Shown here in pieces: positions 14,704 through 26,322 of a stretch of DNA of 64,000 nucleotides. Origin of the DNA: Odontesthes bonariensis. Taxonomy: Eukaryota > Chordata > Actinopteri > Atheriniformes > Atherinopsidae. The stretch covers positions 18,064,227-18,128,226 of the forward strand of contig NC_134515.1 of the NCBI RefSeq assembly GCF_027942865.1, read 5' to 3'. How positions within the stretch are numbered: position 1 is the stretch's first letter; each line of letters opens with the position of its first letter. Below the pieces are notes generated by a model, which saw only the letters and a list, made by a program, of their open reading frames with translations, was not told where the DNA came from and did not search any database. A program made the position numbers and the translations under genes.

Positions 14704-14792
<89 letters not shown>
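14704..14792. repeat. (CTAT)n microsatellite, about 22 units
   Basis: An uninterrupted tetranucleotide array about 89 bp long. The Leu-Ser-Ile-Tyr repeats in both overlapping frames are translations of this array, not protein. Its length and purity suggest it is polymorphic. Confidence 0.97.
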
Positions 14793-15098
14793 GTACATCT
14801 TGTAAAAAAAACCAGCACAGTCATATTCCAATGGAACAGCTGATAGCAGAGAAATGTGATCACCGTCCCTCCAGCTGATCAAGCAAAAACTGTCTTTATT
14901 GGTGACTGTTCTTTCGTAGACGTTCAGAACTATTTATTCAGAATTAAACTGACAGATTTCTTCCAAAAAAAATCGAGAAAGCCGGTGCGCTACCGGAGAC
15001 CTCCTGTGCGTCAGGGTTTTCTTATTCGATGTGCTGGAGACAGAGGCTGCTGCCAAAGCCGCAGGTCCTGTCTGGAGCCTCAAGTTTTGCAGAGATGA

Positions 15099-15147
15099 GC
15101 GTGTGAGTGTGTGTGTGTGTGTGTGGGGGTGGGTGTGTGCGTGTTTT
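15099..15147. repeat. (GT)n-rich simple repeat
   Basis: Alternating GT interrupted by a short GGGGGTGGG stretch. It is ordinary vertebrate microsatellite sequence. Confidence 0.85.
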
Positions 15148-17743
15148 TTGTCACAATGTGAATGAATGATACAGACTGTCACGCACACGCACTTAAAGGC
15201 AACGACTTTCTCCGAGAAGAAGAGCGACGACGAACTTCTCAACGAAACTCAATTGACCTTAGAGAAAAGAAGGCTCCATTGACCGGGTCAAATGTAGAAT
15301 TGGACTTGTAAAGAGCTGTTTTGTAGAAAGCAACACGTTGCATATTTTCAAAATGTGATCGTAAGAAAGAAAGAAAGAAAACTTCATCTTTAAAACAAGA
15401 TCACTTTTTGTGATATAGCCGAGTTGAAAAATCTTGAAAACTTTTTTTTTCACGGAGCAAAAATAAGAGCTTTATATTGTATTTCGTTGCAAATAAATAA
15501 TAGTAATTGTGGTTTTCTTTGACAAAGCAACTTCTAAATTTAGACGCATTCGAGAGTGATTTGTTAAGAATTTCTAATACAATCGATCCTGTATTTTTCT
15601 TAGATGCTTTTCGTTTATTTTGCATCATTTTCGGTAATGCAATTTTGTGGTCCTGCATTGAAAAAATCTGAAAAGAAAACCAGGGGGAAAAGGATCTTGA
15701 CTTAAATCTTAATTACTGGCAAACGGCAAAATTTGTCCAGTTTAATTTGGAAAAAACAGAGCGTAAAATGAATATAGGAATCGGCTTCAGCCCTGTCAGA
15801 AGCCTAGTTTGCTTTCATTCGATGAGACAGAAATGATCAAAAGGTAAAACTGTATTTTATTAAGCCAGTAGCAGAACCCCAAACTGGCTGCACAAACTGT
15901 TTTATTTGCACTTAAACGTCATTACAAGCCAATGTTGAAAATGTAATTTCACTCTGAAGAGTCTTTGAAAATAAAACAGCCAAACTGCCCAAGAGGACGT
16001 GCTAATTCTTCTTCTTCATTTAAGAAAATTATGTTCACTCGGCATCATGGTCATTTAGGTTGATTGCGTCTTTGAAGTTATGTGGACATCTTCCTGTTTT
16101 GCCAGAATAAACCAGAAAAAGTAGCAGCTCTGTAATAATGAAAGATGGACAACCTATTTTTTTTTTTAAAAAACTTTTAAAAGTCTTGATCGACATTAAC
16201 TTGAACCAGGACATCAACAGTTCAGGGCGACACGAACACTGTCAGTCCTCGGCTGGTCGGGCCGGAGCAGCAGCTGCAGGACAGGAGGAGCAGAGGATGT
16301 TTCCGTCCTCTGGTTCTTGATAATGGAAATCGCATGATCTACTATAAATCCTCTTCATCTCTGCTCGCCCCTTTTAATTCAACCCGAGACTCTGGATTAC
16401 AGGCATTGCTTTTATTTATTTTTTTTTTAATGTAAAAACAACAAATCAGAATCAAACAAAACCAATCAGAATACGATCACAGAGGCCAGGTTTGCGTCTT
16501 GAATGAGCCTGGAGCCCACTTTTACCTGCTTGGGCAGTCAATACACCTCTCAGCTATGTTAAAAAATTAAGCCAATAATTATCCGAAAAAGCACATTTTG
16601 GGTGCACAAGCTCCCAGGGAAATATATGCATCCAAACTGCGGAAATAGGGTTACTGTCCGTTTCTAGTCCTGTGTTATTTTATTCTAACCTGCAAGGAGG
16701 ATTAGCGTATTAGCCTTTTTTTTATTCGTCGTTTGTTTTACCTGCGTCTAAATTATATTATTGAGAAAGACTTTGTGGATAATTTTGACCAAAATAAATA
16801 AATAAACTGATATGTAGGCTAGTTGACAAAATCAACAATCTCATATGTTGAGCTAATTAAACTGTGCGCTAATTTGGAGTATAAACTGCTCCATCACGCA
16901 TGCGCCGCGCTGACCGTTCCCTTTTCGCAATAAAACCCCGTTTAGGGATCAGATCTATCTATTTGATGATCTGGCGTGCGTCCGCGGTCTCGAGGCCTAG
17001 CTGGAGCATCCAGATGGTTTTGCTAAGGTACATGTTTACGGATTCCTGCAGATCGGGAGTTGGGAGCGAGGCTGCACCGGTCTGTCCTTCATTAAGCTCG
17101 TCAGAACAGGGAGGCATTTATCACGACAGACTGAGCTTTCATAACCCAGCATTTCATTTCAGTTTCTGTGCTACTGTGCCGAGCGAACCTCCCCATTCAT
17201 CTCCCTGTGACCAATATGAGAGAAGTTAAATAACGTTATTAGTCAGCTGGGATGTCAGAGGTTCAGCTTGCACCTGTATCGGCCTTCTAGCTTGTCACTA
17301 GCCCAGTCAAAGCAATTCTAATGAAACACTTGTGGTAGCCTAAATATGGGCGATGCAGACGTAAAAGCTGCGTTTCTGCTCAACACTCAAACGCCACATT
17401 TTCTGTCAAATCACTGTAGATTGTCATTACTAGTGCGGGGCTGCTGGGTCTTTGTCGTAGTTATGGCTTTGATTTGATCAAAGTGTTTGTGGAATTGTTA
17501 TTTGCAGTGATTTGATCTCTTAATTTCCACAGCAGTTAGAAAGTAGGCTGTCACATAGAAAAGTCTTACAAAACAAATCGAGACAGACACTTTCCATATT
17601 TTCATGAATAAATGCCATGTTCACAGTGTTTTGGTTTGAAGATCACTGGTGGGTTGATCGACTCTAGCTTATTATGACACAGGCGATCCAGCAGTGGGAG
17701 GAAAACAAAGACTTTTTTTTTTCTGAAAGCCTGGTGGAAAATA

Positions 17744-18140
17744 ATGTTTTCGTATGGTAACATTCTGCTGACAATTCTTTGTCTCTTGGTTACAAACTGT
17801 TGCCAGCTTGACTCTCGTGTGTTGTGGCTGTGGATCCGAACACTCCGAGGACTCAGCGACGCCTCACTTGAGGTCAGACAGAGGACAGCAACCCCACTTC
17901 CCATCTTTTCGAAACATCGACCCCCCCCCCTCCCCATCACTACAGAGACCAGTTTAAGCTTCCCAGAATGCACTTCTTCCAGCCGGCGACCCCAGGGTCG
18001 GCAGCTGTCAATCACGGCCTCAGCTGGCTCTGCAGCTTCTGGACATAGACTGGAGGATGTGAGGGAGGCCTCTGAGAGGAGCCCTGGCTCTGCATATGGG
18101 ATCATCTCTGTGCATTCATGGCCGGGTAATTAAATTAGCT
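17744..18140. promoter_or_regulatory. Candidate distal regulatory block with a paired-homeodomain P3 site
   Basis: A low-stop, GC-richer stretch is open in one frame on each strand (129 codons + and part of 167 codons -), with no recognisable protein. Its right edge contains TAATTAAATTA at 18127-18137, two TAAT half sites in inverted orientation with 3-bp spacing. That is the classical P3 dimer site of paired-class homeodomains, which includes the ALX family. A regulatory role is inferred only from this motif and its position 3.6 kb upstream of alx3. Confidence 0.25.
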
Positions 18141-18659
18141 ATCCTTCTCCTATTCTAATGCAAACCTCAGGTTGAATCGCCACCCTGTACGTGAGAGGAA
18201 AAGCCCCAGGCAGTGACAGCCAGACAAAGACAGCCATCTTGTATGAAGTACTCCGCTGTTCTTCGTTTTAGCCGGCGAACTACGTTGGTATTCATGTGGC
18301 AGGTTGGTCTTAATAACCTCTCCATCTCCTTGCTTGCTTGGAGGTCTCAGATTGTCACTGTAGAAGGTTAGCTTTTTGTTTACTCTCCTCCCACATGACA
18401 AACATTATTTACTACTATAACACTGCTAAATCAAACTATTATAGGCCTAATTTTCTTTGCTCTAGTGCCAACCTAATTCACTTATCTAATGGTACAAGCC
18501 TGTGACATTTACTTGTGCGTGTCAGACAGAGGATGTAAGGTGTCACAGGTTGCGGTAAAGCAGGCAGGGAGGATGTAATGGAGGCAGGGGTGGAAGTGAC
18601 TCTTTAGCCTAAAGGCGGCGTGGTGTGCAGTGAGAGTGCAGGGTCACCTTTATCCATGC

Positions 18660-18722
18660 TGTCTGTGCCCAGAGCCGCTGCCGCTGCTGCTGCTGCTGGT
18701 GGTGGTGGTGGTGGTGGTGGGG
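18660..18722. repeat. GCT/GGT trinucleotide repeat
   Basis: A short GCTGCTGCT run passes directly into repeated GGT. It produces an artificial poly-Ala/poly-Pro frame on the minus strand. Confidence 0.85.
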
Positions 18723-19834
18723 TGGGAGGGAAGCTGGAACTCCTAACAGGCTGAACTGATTTCCTGTGCAGGGTCATGCCCCGGACAGGCTTGCGGGACA
18801 AGGGTTTAGGGGCCGCAGGGAGCAGAGAGTGCTGCTGGTCATGGTGTGGGCAGCATTTTCTGCCATTTCCGTGCCTTCTCTTCGAATGGGCCCAAGATAG
18901 AACACGCACACCTCAGGCTGAGGTAGGGTTTAGTCCTATAAGGTCACAGAATGCGCTTATTAAGTAAAAGACAAGTGCTTTGTTTAATGTTGCTATGATA
19001 TATTCTTTTTTTTAAACTTGGACCTTTCAGTGCACGTATTCTCCCCCTGTTAATGTCATTAAGCAAGCCAGACCTATACACGGACACTTTGATTCCTCTG
19101 CATATAACATACCCATAATCCTTTGCCTTTTATGCACGCTTGATGCAATATTCATATAAACACCGTTACCTGGGGCGGCTCAGAGATCACAGCACATACG
19201 CGCTTCCTCTTGCCCACATTTCTGGGATGCATTTACTCAGCTGGTTTTTGTGAATTCAAGAGAGCACTGTTGCCTCGGGCAACAGAGGACATGCTTGTCA
19301 CAAGATTTAAGAAACATATTTGGCGCGCACATCTTGAAACTTACACACTCCTCTAAGATCATTCTGAAGTTTCTAATGGTGGTCAGCCAGAGAGTTTGAT
19401 GGTGGCTGGCAGCTACAGGCTGGTGTTTGCAGGGAGGAATACACCCAGAGTGTGGGAGGGTAAAAGGTGGCACTGTGGTTGTGATTAACGTGACAGCGAG
19501 GTCTGTTTTAGCCTCTTTGCTGACCCGCACATGTTAATCAAAGTCATGCTGCTCATAAATGTCATTACTCCTTATATGTAAGGACACTAATCATTTTGAA
19601 CTTATAGGGAGGGGCTCTTCATTTCCACCGCAGCAGCCATGTTTTTACAATTTGTATCAAGATGAAGATTAGAAATTTTATTTTGTCCATGGCAGTTTAG
19701 ATTTTATTATCCTCACAATGGGGAATCAGGACAATTGTCAGAAGTGTTTTTTTTTTTTTTTAATATATTGAAATTTGAATTATTTGTTGCTTTGCTGCTC
19801 CCTTCAACATGCAGTCTTTTATTTCTCTTTGCAG

Positions 19835-20028
19835 AGCCCTTTCTCCTTCACTTGTAGCTGTAACATGCCCAGTGGACGAAAATGGAATCAAATGGGGCTT
19901 ACGAGGCCTCTCAGGCCAAATGGACCTCATGTTTATACACTTGTCCATCATGTGAGCAGTGTGCGGCCTCGAGTATCCAGAGAGATGATGAGATGGCCCC
20001 GAAACCAGCGGCACCATGTCTGAACCTG
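19835..20028 (+). other. Exon-like segment with possible start codon, unidentified
   Basis: A 194-bp block is bounded by a good acceptor (TTTATTTCTCTTTGCAG) and a strong donor (CTG then GTAAGT). Two + strand frames are open throughout. Near its end GCACCATGT (ATG at 20016) is a strong start context, and the frame continues Met-Ser-Glu-Pro into the donor. It could be a 5' exon of an unknown gene or lncRNA, or an upstream alternative exon of alx3, which starts 1.7 kb downstream on the same strand. I recognise no protein family. Confidence 0.3.
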
Positions 20029-21694
20029 GTAAGTGCACTGTGTTTGGATGAAGTTTGTCTAGATCTGAGATAACAAGTCAGTATCAAAAGCCCTTTCTTT
20101 AAATGCTGAGACTGGGTATATTCGGTCATTTTGAAGGTGAATGGTATAGAGGAATAACATTTCGGTGCCTCGGAAGGGGCATGCTGTTCTGCTTTTGTTT
20201 AAGACATGGATATGGATTTTTTTTCCTTTTAAATATATGTACAGAAGATGTTATGTGGTATAATATGAAACAGAAGAAAAGCTTTTAGAGCTCAAAGAAG
20301 TTTGGTCAAAACTGTATTCTGCTGAAAGCTGTTGAATGTTTTGACCCTCATAATTATCATTGTTTAGCTGTTTCAGTCATTTAAGGCATTCAGTATTATT
20401 TTATAGGACCACAGTTAATTGGCTCCATTGTGTGAAGGAGAGCAACAAGGACACAATGAAGTGAGCTGCAGCTGCTCTCACAAAAATATGAATGTCTGTT
20501 AAATCAGTCTCTTCTCTACACTAACTTTGTTTAGGAGATGATGGTATTATTTTCAGTATTCTTGAACAATAACCATGTTTTGTTTTTTTTAGACTATAAG
20601 TGACCCTAAAATGTTGAGTTTAATGGCATTTAAACCTTTAAACTTTAGGCTAAATGTGTAAGGGTGTGAATACCTCTGTCATTTTTATTCTACTGAGACA
20701 TTTTCAACAACAACAACAACAAAAAAAGATCATTTCCAGCCTGTCAAAGACAAATTCAGCAGGATAAAAGTGACACAGGGACAAAAGAGTTGTAGACTTT
20801 AGAGACCTGTAAATGTTCGTTACTTGATCAGGACATATCTATTTTCTTAGTCTATTTAATAATGTTTGGATGCATGAAATTTGTCGTCCAAATGTGTTCG
20901 ACTCGGGCAGTTTTTTTTTTTTTTTGTGATTACCGAACACTGAACAGCTTGTGAATTTCAATTTAATTTTATTAACTTTCTTTTTCTTAACGGCATTTTT
21001 TATATATAGGCTATATATATTTTTTTTACGGCCCCAAATGAACGTCACGAAACGGTGCTTTTCTTGTGTGGACTTTGCGCGTCTTTTATGGTTTGACGGC
21101 ATGCAGGGCGCAATCCCGTCGCTTTTTGACAAAAATAAAAAATAAAATCAAATTTATGAAAACCGTGATTGTGACCGACTTGAAATATAAATGAAATGAA
21201 ATATAAAGTTACGTCAATGAGAAAGAAATGCAGCTGCATGAAAAGGTAGATAAAAAAAAATCAACTAGTGTTCTTAGTGTTATTCACATGCATACTTTTC
21301 TTTTACTGTGTGTGAGGCCGCTGTCTGTATGTCCTGCTTGATCTTGTGATTAGGCCCGTAATAATATATGAAATAGGAATTAAATGGTTAAGTGGAGGGA
21401 CAGAAACCGCCCATGATTGAATTTTTGGCAGATTATATCAGACTGTTGGAGACACACACAGACGCCACAAACACACGCAATCTCTCTCTCTGACGCACAC
21501 GCACTCATAATCACACACACACACACACACACACACACCAGTTCCCGTTTCACGGGTCTTTGTTCCTGATCTGTTAAATCCCACCCACTTGACATGAACA
21601 CAGAAGACAGAGGAGAAAAAAAAGTCTCTCACTCAGTCGCCCACGCTGACAGCGCCCAGTCGCTGTTGTCTAAACTGCCTGCTGGAGCCGTGAG
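20029..21694 (+). other. alx3 upstream flank and 5' UTR
   Basis: AT-rich sequence to about 21400, then a more GC-rich stretch leading into the first alx3 coding exon. It includes a CA repeat at 21512-21539 and, at 21594, an upstream ATG that is out of frame with the alx3 start. No clear TATA box can be tied to a start site, so the transcription start is unresolved. Confidence 0.5.
21512..21539. repeat. (CA)n microsatellite
   Basis: About 14 CA units, 155 bp upstream of the alx3 start codon, probably in the promoter or 5' UTR. Confidence 0.95.
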
Positions 21695-22052
21695 ATGGAG
21701 ACGGAGAGCTGTTTGCCTTTCTCTGCGCAGAACAGCAGGAGGACGCCGGCAAACTCTCCGGGCCTGGAGCACGGCGGCGGCTCCGGCTCGTTTCTCCTAT
21801 GCGACGAGCTGCAGAAACCCTCGCACCTTCCTCCTCCTCCTCTTTCTCACCGTCTCAGTCTGCGCGGGGATCTCTACGCCGCGGCCATGGGCAGGTTCGG
21901 CGATGCTGCAGCGGACTTTACGCACGGCTCCGCCGCGGCGAACCCGCCCGGATCACCGCCCAAACACAACAAGTTCTTGGACGGTTTAAACCAGGATCAA
22001 AAGGGGGCGACGATAAGCGGAAAACCGGTGTTTTATGAGAGCAGCACGGAGG
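21695..22052 (+). CDS. alx3: alx3 coding exon 1
   Basis: Encodes the divergent, Ser/Pro/Gly-rich N-terminal region (residues 1-119 plus the first base of codon 120). It is GC-rich relative to its surroundings and ends at a GTAAGT donor in phase 1. Confidence 0.88.
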
Positions 22053-25000
22053 GTAAGTTTGGGGGGGTAATTTATTAATTAATAGGCTATAGAAAAAAAA
22101 AAAGAAAAGAAAAAGAAATGTCAGACAGATGAGTAACAGAACATCAAAAAACTGAGATCCACACAAATACTATATGATTATATTTTCTTGTTTTAAGTTG
22201 GGTCTTATCTGAAAACAAAGCTGAACTGGTTGACAGCGAACTCGTGGTTTTTTTCCTCGCTGGAAATAAGATTAATTCTCCAAACTCCTTCAGATAATGA
22301 AATAAGTTGCTGGGTGGAAAAAAAAAAATTACAAAAAGATAAAGACTTGCAAAGACTTGTTTAGATTAGTAAAAAAACAAAAAAAAAAACATTTTCCTCT
22401 TGTCTTTATGCCTGCAGACTTTGGAGATGTGTCTTTTTGGCCACGGTGAAACAAAAATCTGACTCTCTGAGAATATTGGATTAAAAAAGGTTTTCAGTCC
22501 CAGAGATTGAGGTTAAAGATGATTATGTTTCAAGGGTGTGTCCTCAGATAAGATGTCATCCCTTTAGGCCAACATTCACAATGATATTTCTGCATTTCCA
22601 CATTTAAACTTTCTTATTGTTTTGGCTCTTCCTCCTCGCCTTCTTTTAAAATGTAAGACAACAGAAGTGACAGAAGTGAAAGATTTGCTAACAGGCCTGT
22701 GCTTGGTTTGACATACTGGAAAATGTCCATCATGGGAAGAAAACGTACAGTTGTGTATGTTGAACTGAAGCCTGAAGAAATAATGTGGTCTCTTTTTGTG
22801 TTTATTGGTGCAAATAATTCAGAAAAGCAACAGAGGATATCAGCGCCGATAAGGTTTTTGTGATATCTGTGTCCAGAATAATATACAACGGTTTCATTCA
22901 AGTTAATGCCAAAAACAGCTAATGGACTGGACAGAAACACCCCCCCCCCCCCCCCCCCCCTCCACACACACACACACACACACACACACAACTGTTTATG
23001 ATAGTAAGAGCTTTAGGCTTTGAAATTGGACTTTTGTTCTTTTCAATTAAATTTTGTTTATGTAGGAGGAAGATTTTCCCTTTATTTGGCCTTTTTTTCT
23101 GAACACAGCACATGCGCGCAATGTAACACTAGTAACTGTTAAAAGAAAGTTTGATTTGTTTTCAAATTGATGAAGCCAAGTGTGTTGGGCTTTGCATGGG
23201 CGGAATTGATAATGTGTGTGTTTGGGCTCGTACGTCTGCAAAGATGGACACATCTTCCTGTTTTGTCTGCAGCGTGTTCAAATTTAGATTTAATTCAACC
23301 AACTTCACAGCTTGAAATCTTTTTTTTTTTTTTAGATTTGTATCGTGGTTTTTCTCCATCAGAATAAAATAAGATGGTAAAATCCGTTTCAAATAGATTT
23401 TTATCTATTAATTGGTTCTCTGTTTTTTAATTAATTTCTTGAATTATGAATTCTATTATTTATTTTTTTTACAGAATGAGATCTTTGAAAGTGATTTTAA
23501 GGAAATTAAAGGGGGATAAGTATTCTGAAAGCATTGCTTGTTTTGATGCTAGTCATCGATGAGTTTTTGATTTTCTTATTATTCAAACAATGTATTGTAT
23601 TGCTTATGCTTCACCCCTTATTATTTTATCTAAGAATAGACGTAAATATTTCACATCAGAGTTGTGATTCTTTACTCTTTTGTTGTTATAACAATATATT
23701 CCAGACAAAACGTAATCACAGGCACAATTAATCGCTTACTTTATTCCCATTTTCCGATAAGAACATATTTATGAAAACTAACTTAATAACTTAACTTACT
23801 TTGAATTCTAGAGTAGAGGCTGATATTCCATTGTGTTTTATTAGTTACATTTTTAAGATTCCTTTTTACAAGGACAACTTCAGCAGATTAGTTTATAACT
23901 GATCAATATTAGAAATAAATTGATGAATACATTTAAACGGCTTGTTTGCCAAATCAATAGAAATGTTCATTGTTAGATCAAGGGTTCTGGGACAATGGTG
24001 CTGAAGTGTGCACCAAAACAGTTACAGTGAATTAGGACAGATCCTCGTGATACTCCTGCATTTCGACTTCATCCTGCCTCGACTTTTCCTGCATCTCTCA
24101 TAGATCTCCAGTTACACTGAAGTGCAGGCAGAGCGGATGTGAGTGGTTGTCAAGCAAAAAGCTTTTTAAAATGTCCCGGTGACCCTATTTGCAACATGTG
24201 GAGTAAGGTAGATCGAATGGACATGAGGAAATTAATGTTGCAATGAAAAGTGTTCTCCGTTGAGTCCAATATTGAATTAAGAGGATTGCAGAGTAGTGTC
24301 TCATCTGCCCCCAGTGATTGAATGCCTGCAGATAAATGGAGAGCAGCTTTGGAGTGGAGGGCCAAACGTAATGAACATGGACAACGGCATCCAAACACTG
24401 CAGGAGGGAACTGCCCTCTCCATGGTCTTTTAACAGGAAGGAAAATAATGCTCTCTGATTTCCCCACACTGCACAATGTAAAAACAAGAATATATGTTGT
24501 GAATTCAAACAACCACGTTCTCTAACAGCCATGGATTGTGTGTTTCTCGTCTCTCTGTTAACTATCCCATTCTCCTTGTAGTTTGACACGGGAATTCAGA
24601 ACGTTCACATCAGGATTAGATGACCCTAAACATGTATTTTCTGTATTATCTCAATCAAATCTTGTATTGCCCCGCAGGTTTAATTCAAGCCAGCCCACTG
24701 AGGGTTCACTGCCTAAATATGGCTTGTCAGGACTGATCTAATTAAATCAGAATTGGTGTTGTTTGTCTGCGTTGTTTTTCTCAGGAGTCTCAGATTTGTC
24801 ATTTTGGCAGTTTTGAATTTTAGAGTGAAAGAAAAACATGGAAACATTCATGGTTTTGAAGGCGATATCCTGTTTGTAACAGTTTGTAGAATTGCAATGT
24901 GTTGGTGTTAGGGAGGAAATTGAAGTGGTGCAAAGAGTTTGGATTCCCAATTTTAACTTTTTTCTACAAAAACTGTTGTTTTTAACTTTATGTTTAAAAA

Positions 25001-26322
25001 AATATTTATGTTGCGTGTAGACATGTCTTTGTATACTTTTTTTTTTCACCTTAAACACCTTAATCATATGGGTAGTTTGTCTTGCCTTTGTTGCTGTTCA
25101 TCCAAGGATGAGCTGCAACGAGGACAACATTGAGTTCAAGGCAAACAAATATATTTTGAAAGAGGACTCTCCAGAAGTTTAAAACCTTGTGAATGACTGT
25201 TTCGAAAATATATAATAGAAATGGTAGAATTTGCATGTCATTTTTTTTTTTTTTTATCATTTATTTATTTATTCTTTTTCAAACATACTCAACATCTGTT
25301 TTGTTCTTTATGTGTTCTCCTGTGTTTCTCAGTCAGAGAGAAAGTAGCTTTGAAATCCATGGGCTATCCTGGCATGGGTACAGACTGCTGTGGCAAGCTG
25401 AAAGAGCCGGGCAGCGGCTTACAGGGGGACTCCATCGCTGACTCCATTGACCTTTCAGGGAAAAACAAGAAGCGCCGCAATCGCACCACCTTCAGCACCT
25501 TTCAGCTGGAGGAGCTAGAGAAAGTTTTTCAGAAGACGCACTACCCTGACGTGTACGCCCGGGAGCAGCTGGCACTGAGGACGGAGCTCACTGAGGCTAG
25601 AGTTCAGGCACGTTAAAGCAATTGCATCCCATTTGACCCTCTTTTTATTTTTAGAAATGTAAGAATAGAGTTTATCATTTTTATATTCATAATTACCTGT
25701 TGCACATTGCTTCTTTATTTTAAAGGTTTGGTTCCAGAACCGCAGAGCCAAGTGGAGGAAACGGGAACGCTACGGGAAGATCCAGGAGGTCCGCAACCAT
25801 TTTGCTGCTACATATGATATTTCTCTTCTCCCTCGCCATGATGCTTACCAGGTAGGGTGCTGCAGGTCTAACATGACACGCTCAGTGTTGAGGGCATTTT
25901 ACCTGCAGAAAAATACTGAGCGTATGATGCATTCTTATGTTCATTCCATCACATTTCAAATCTGTCCCATCCAGATGCAAAGCAACCTGTGGCCTGGTGC
26001 AGCTTCAGCTGGAGGTGGTAGTTCAGGTGCTGGCTGTGTTCTAGGAGCTGACTCCCTCCCCTCATCCTGCATGAGTCCATATTCTCACCCTCACAGCAAC
26101 CTGCAAGGTTTCATGGGCATGCCCACGTCTCCCAGCCACCCACACCACCACCACCCTCCTCACCATCCCGGCATCAATGGCCTCTACTCACTCCATAGCT
26201 TCCCAGGAGGCCTTGGGCCCCCTTCCATTGAAGGGCCGGATACCGACTACAAACCGACAGGCTTAGTGGCACTGCGGATGAAAGCCAAAGAGCCGGGCAG
26301 CATCCTCTCCTGGCCCACATGA
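21695..26322 (+). CDS. alx3: ALX homeobox 3 (aristaless-like homeobox protein)
   Basis: Four coding exons, 21695-22052, 25333-25607, 25726-25851 and 25975-26322, join in frame to 368 residues (human ALX3 is about 343). The homeodomain lies at about residues 166-225, with the helix-3 core [10 protein letters not shown] and Gln at homeodomain position 50, typical of aristaless-type paired-class proteins. The downstream run [20 protein letters not shown] and the C-terminal CMSPYSHPH...GFMGMP segment match ALX3 rather than ALX1 or ALX4. An OAR motif (about 348-361, core [10 protein letters not shown]) sits near the C-terminus. A His-rich stretch ([12 protein letters not shown]) is present. The protein is a nuclear DNA-binding activator acting in craniofacial and limb mesenchyme. 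Intron 2 splits the homeodomain between positions 46 and 47, the usual site in paired-class genes, and appears to be GC-AG. The start at 21695 is chosen from Kozak context (GAGATGG) and the length of the family N-terminus. Confidence 0.93.
22053..25332 (+). other. alx3 intron 1
   Basis: 3.28 kb, GTAAGT donor and TTTCTCAG acceptor. The sequence is AT-rich and contains a C21 run followed by CA repeats (22940-22989). It holds no open frame of interest. Blocks such as 24040-24600 look non-repetitive and could include regulatory DNA, but nothing specific can be shown. Confidence 0.85.
22940..22989. repeat. Poly(C)21 plus (CA)n tract in alx3 intron 1
   Basis: A run of 21 C is followed by T and about 14 CA units. 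It creates false Gly/Val-Cys-rich frames on the minus strand. Length is uncertain because homopolymers of this size are prone to sequencing error. Confidence 0.95.
25333..25607 (+). CDS. alx3: alx3 coding exon 2 (homeodomain positions 1-46)
   Basis: 275 bp, residues 120-211. It carries the linker and the N-terminal arm, helix 1, helix 2 and the start of helix 3 of the homeodomain, ending with ...EARVQ. The sequence after the CAG codon is GCACGT, so the only frame-preserving junction to exon 3 uses a GC donor. Confidence 0.9.
25608..25725 (+). other. alx3 intron 2, apparent GC-AG intron
   Basis: 118 bp, beginning GCACGT and ending TTTATTTTAAAG. The nearest GT, four bases further on, would add GCAC to the exon and shift the homeodomain frame, so GC must be the donor unless the base is a sequencing error or allele. 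Confidence 0.8.
25726..25851 (+). CDS. alx3: alx3 coding exon 3 (homeodomain helix 3)
   Basis: Exactly 42 codons, residues 212-253. It begins [15 protein letters not shown] (recognition helix and basic tail) and continues to the [18 protein letters not shown] segment shared by ALX1 and ALX3. The donor is GTAGGG. Confidence 0.93.
25975..26322 (+). CDS. alx3: alx3 coding exon 4 (C-terminus with OAR motif)
   Basis: 115 codons plus TGA, residues 254-368. It contains the Ser/Gly-rich activation region, CMSPYSHPH, a His/Pro tract and the terminal OAR-type motif [12 protein letters not shown]. The acceptor is CTGTCCCATCCAG. Confidence 0.93.
   Translation: MQSNLWPGAASAGGGSSGAGCVLGADSLPSSCMSPYSHPHSNLQGFMGMPTSPSHPHHHHPPHHPGINGLYSLHSFPGGLGPPSIEGPDTDYKPTGLVALRMKAKEPGSILSWPT

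Larger units (their letters stand above)
14793..19834. other. Intergenic DNA upstream of alx3 with GC-rich candidate elements
   Basis: No recognisable coding gene. A GT microsatellite lies near 15105-15145. Several blocks are GC-richer and less repetitive than their surroundings (about 14970-15100, 16220-16320, 16890-17230, 17750-18140 and 18600-18960), and some are open in opposing frames. These suit conserved regulatory DNA better than exons, because no splice-bounded protein similarity is visible. The 18660-18725 part is a GCT/GGT trinucleotide tract that mimics poly-Ala/poly-Pro on the minus strand. Confidence 0.5.

Noticed and set aside
14533..14843. ORFs with repeated Leu-Ser-Ile-Tyr
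   Set aside because: Direct translation of the CTAT microsatellite.
17602..18105. 167-codon minus-strand ORF overlapping a 129-codon plus-strand ORF
   Set aside because: Opposing open frames in a GC-richer block, with no recognisable domain, no conserved start context and no splice partners. More likely non-coding.
18604..18909. Minus-strand ORF with poly-Pro and poly-Ala
   Set aside because: The low-complexity residues are the translation of a GGT/GCT trinucleotide repeat, and the flanks show no family.
21695..26322. Assignment of the homeobox gene to alx1 or alx4
   Set aside because: The [12 protein letters not shown] region and the CMSPYSHPH...GFMG and HPGI...LYSLHSFP segments match ALX3, and the linked rbm15 and slc16a4 agree.
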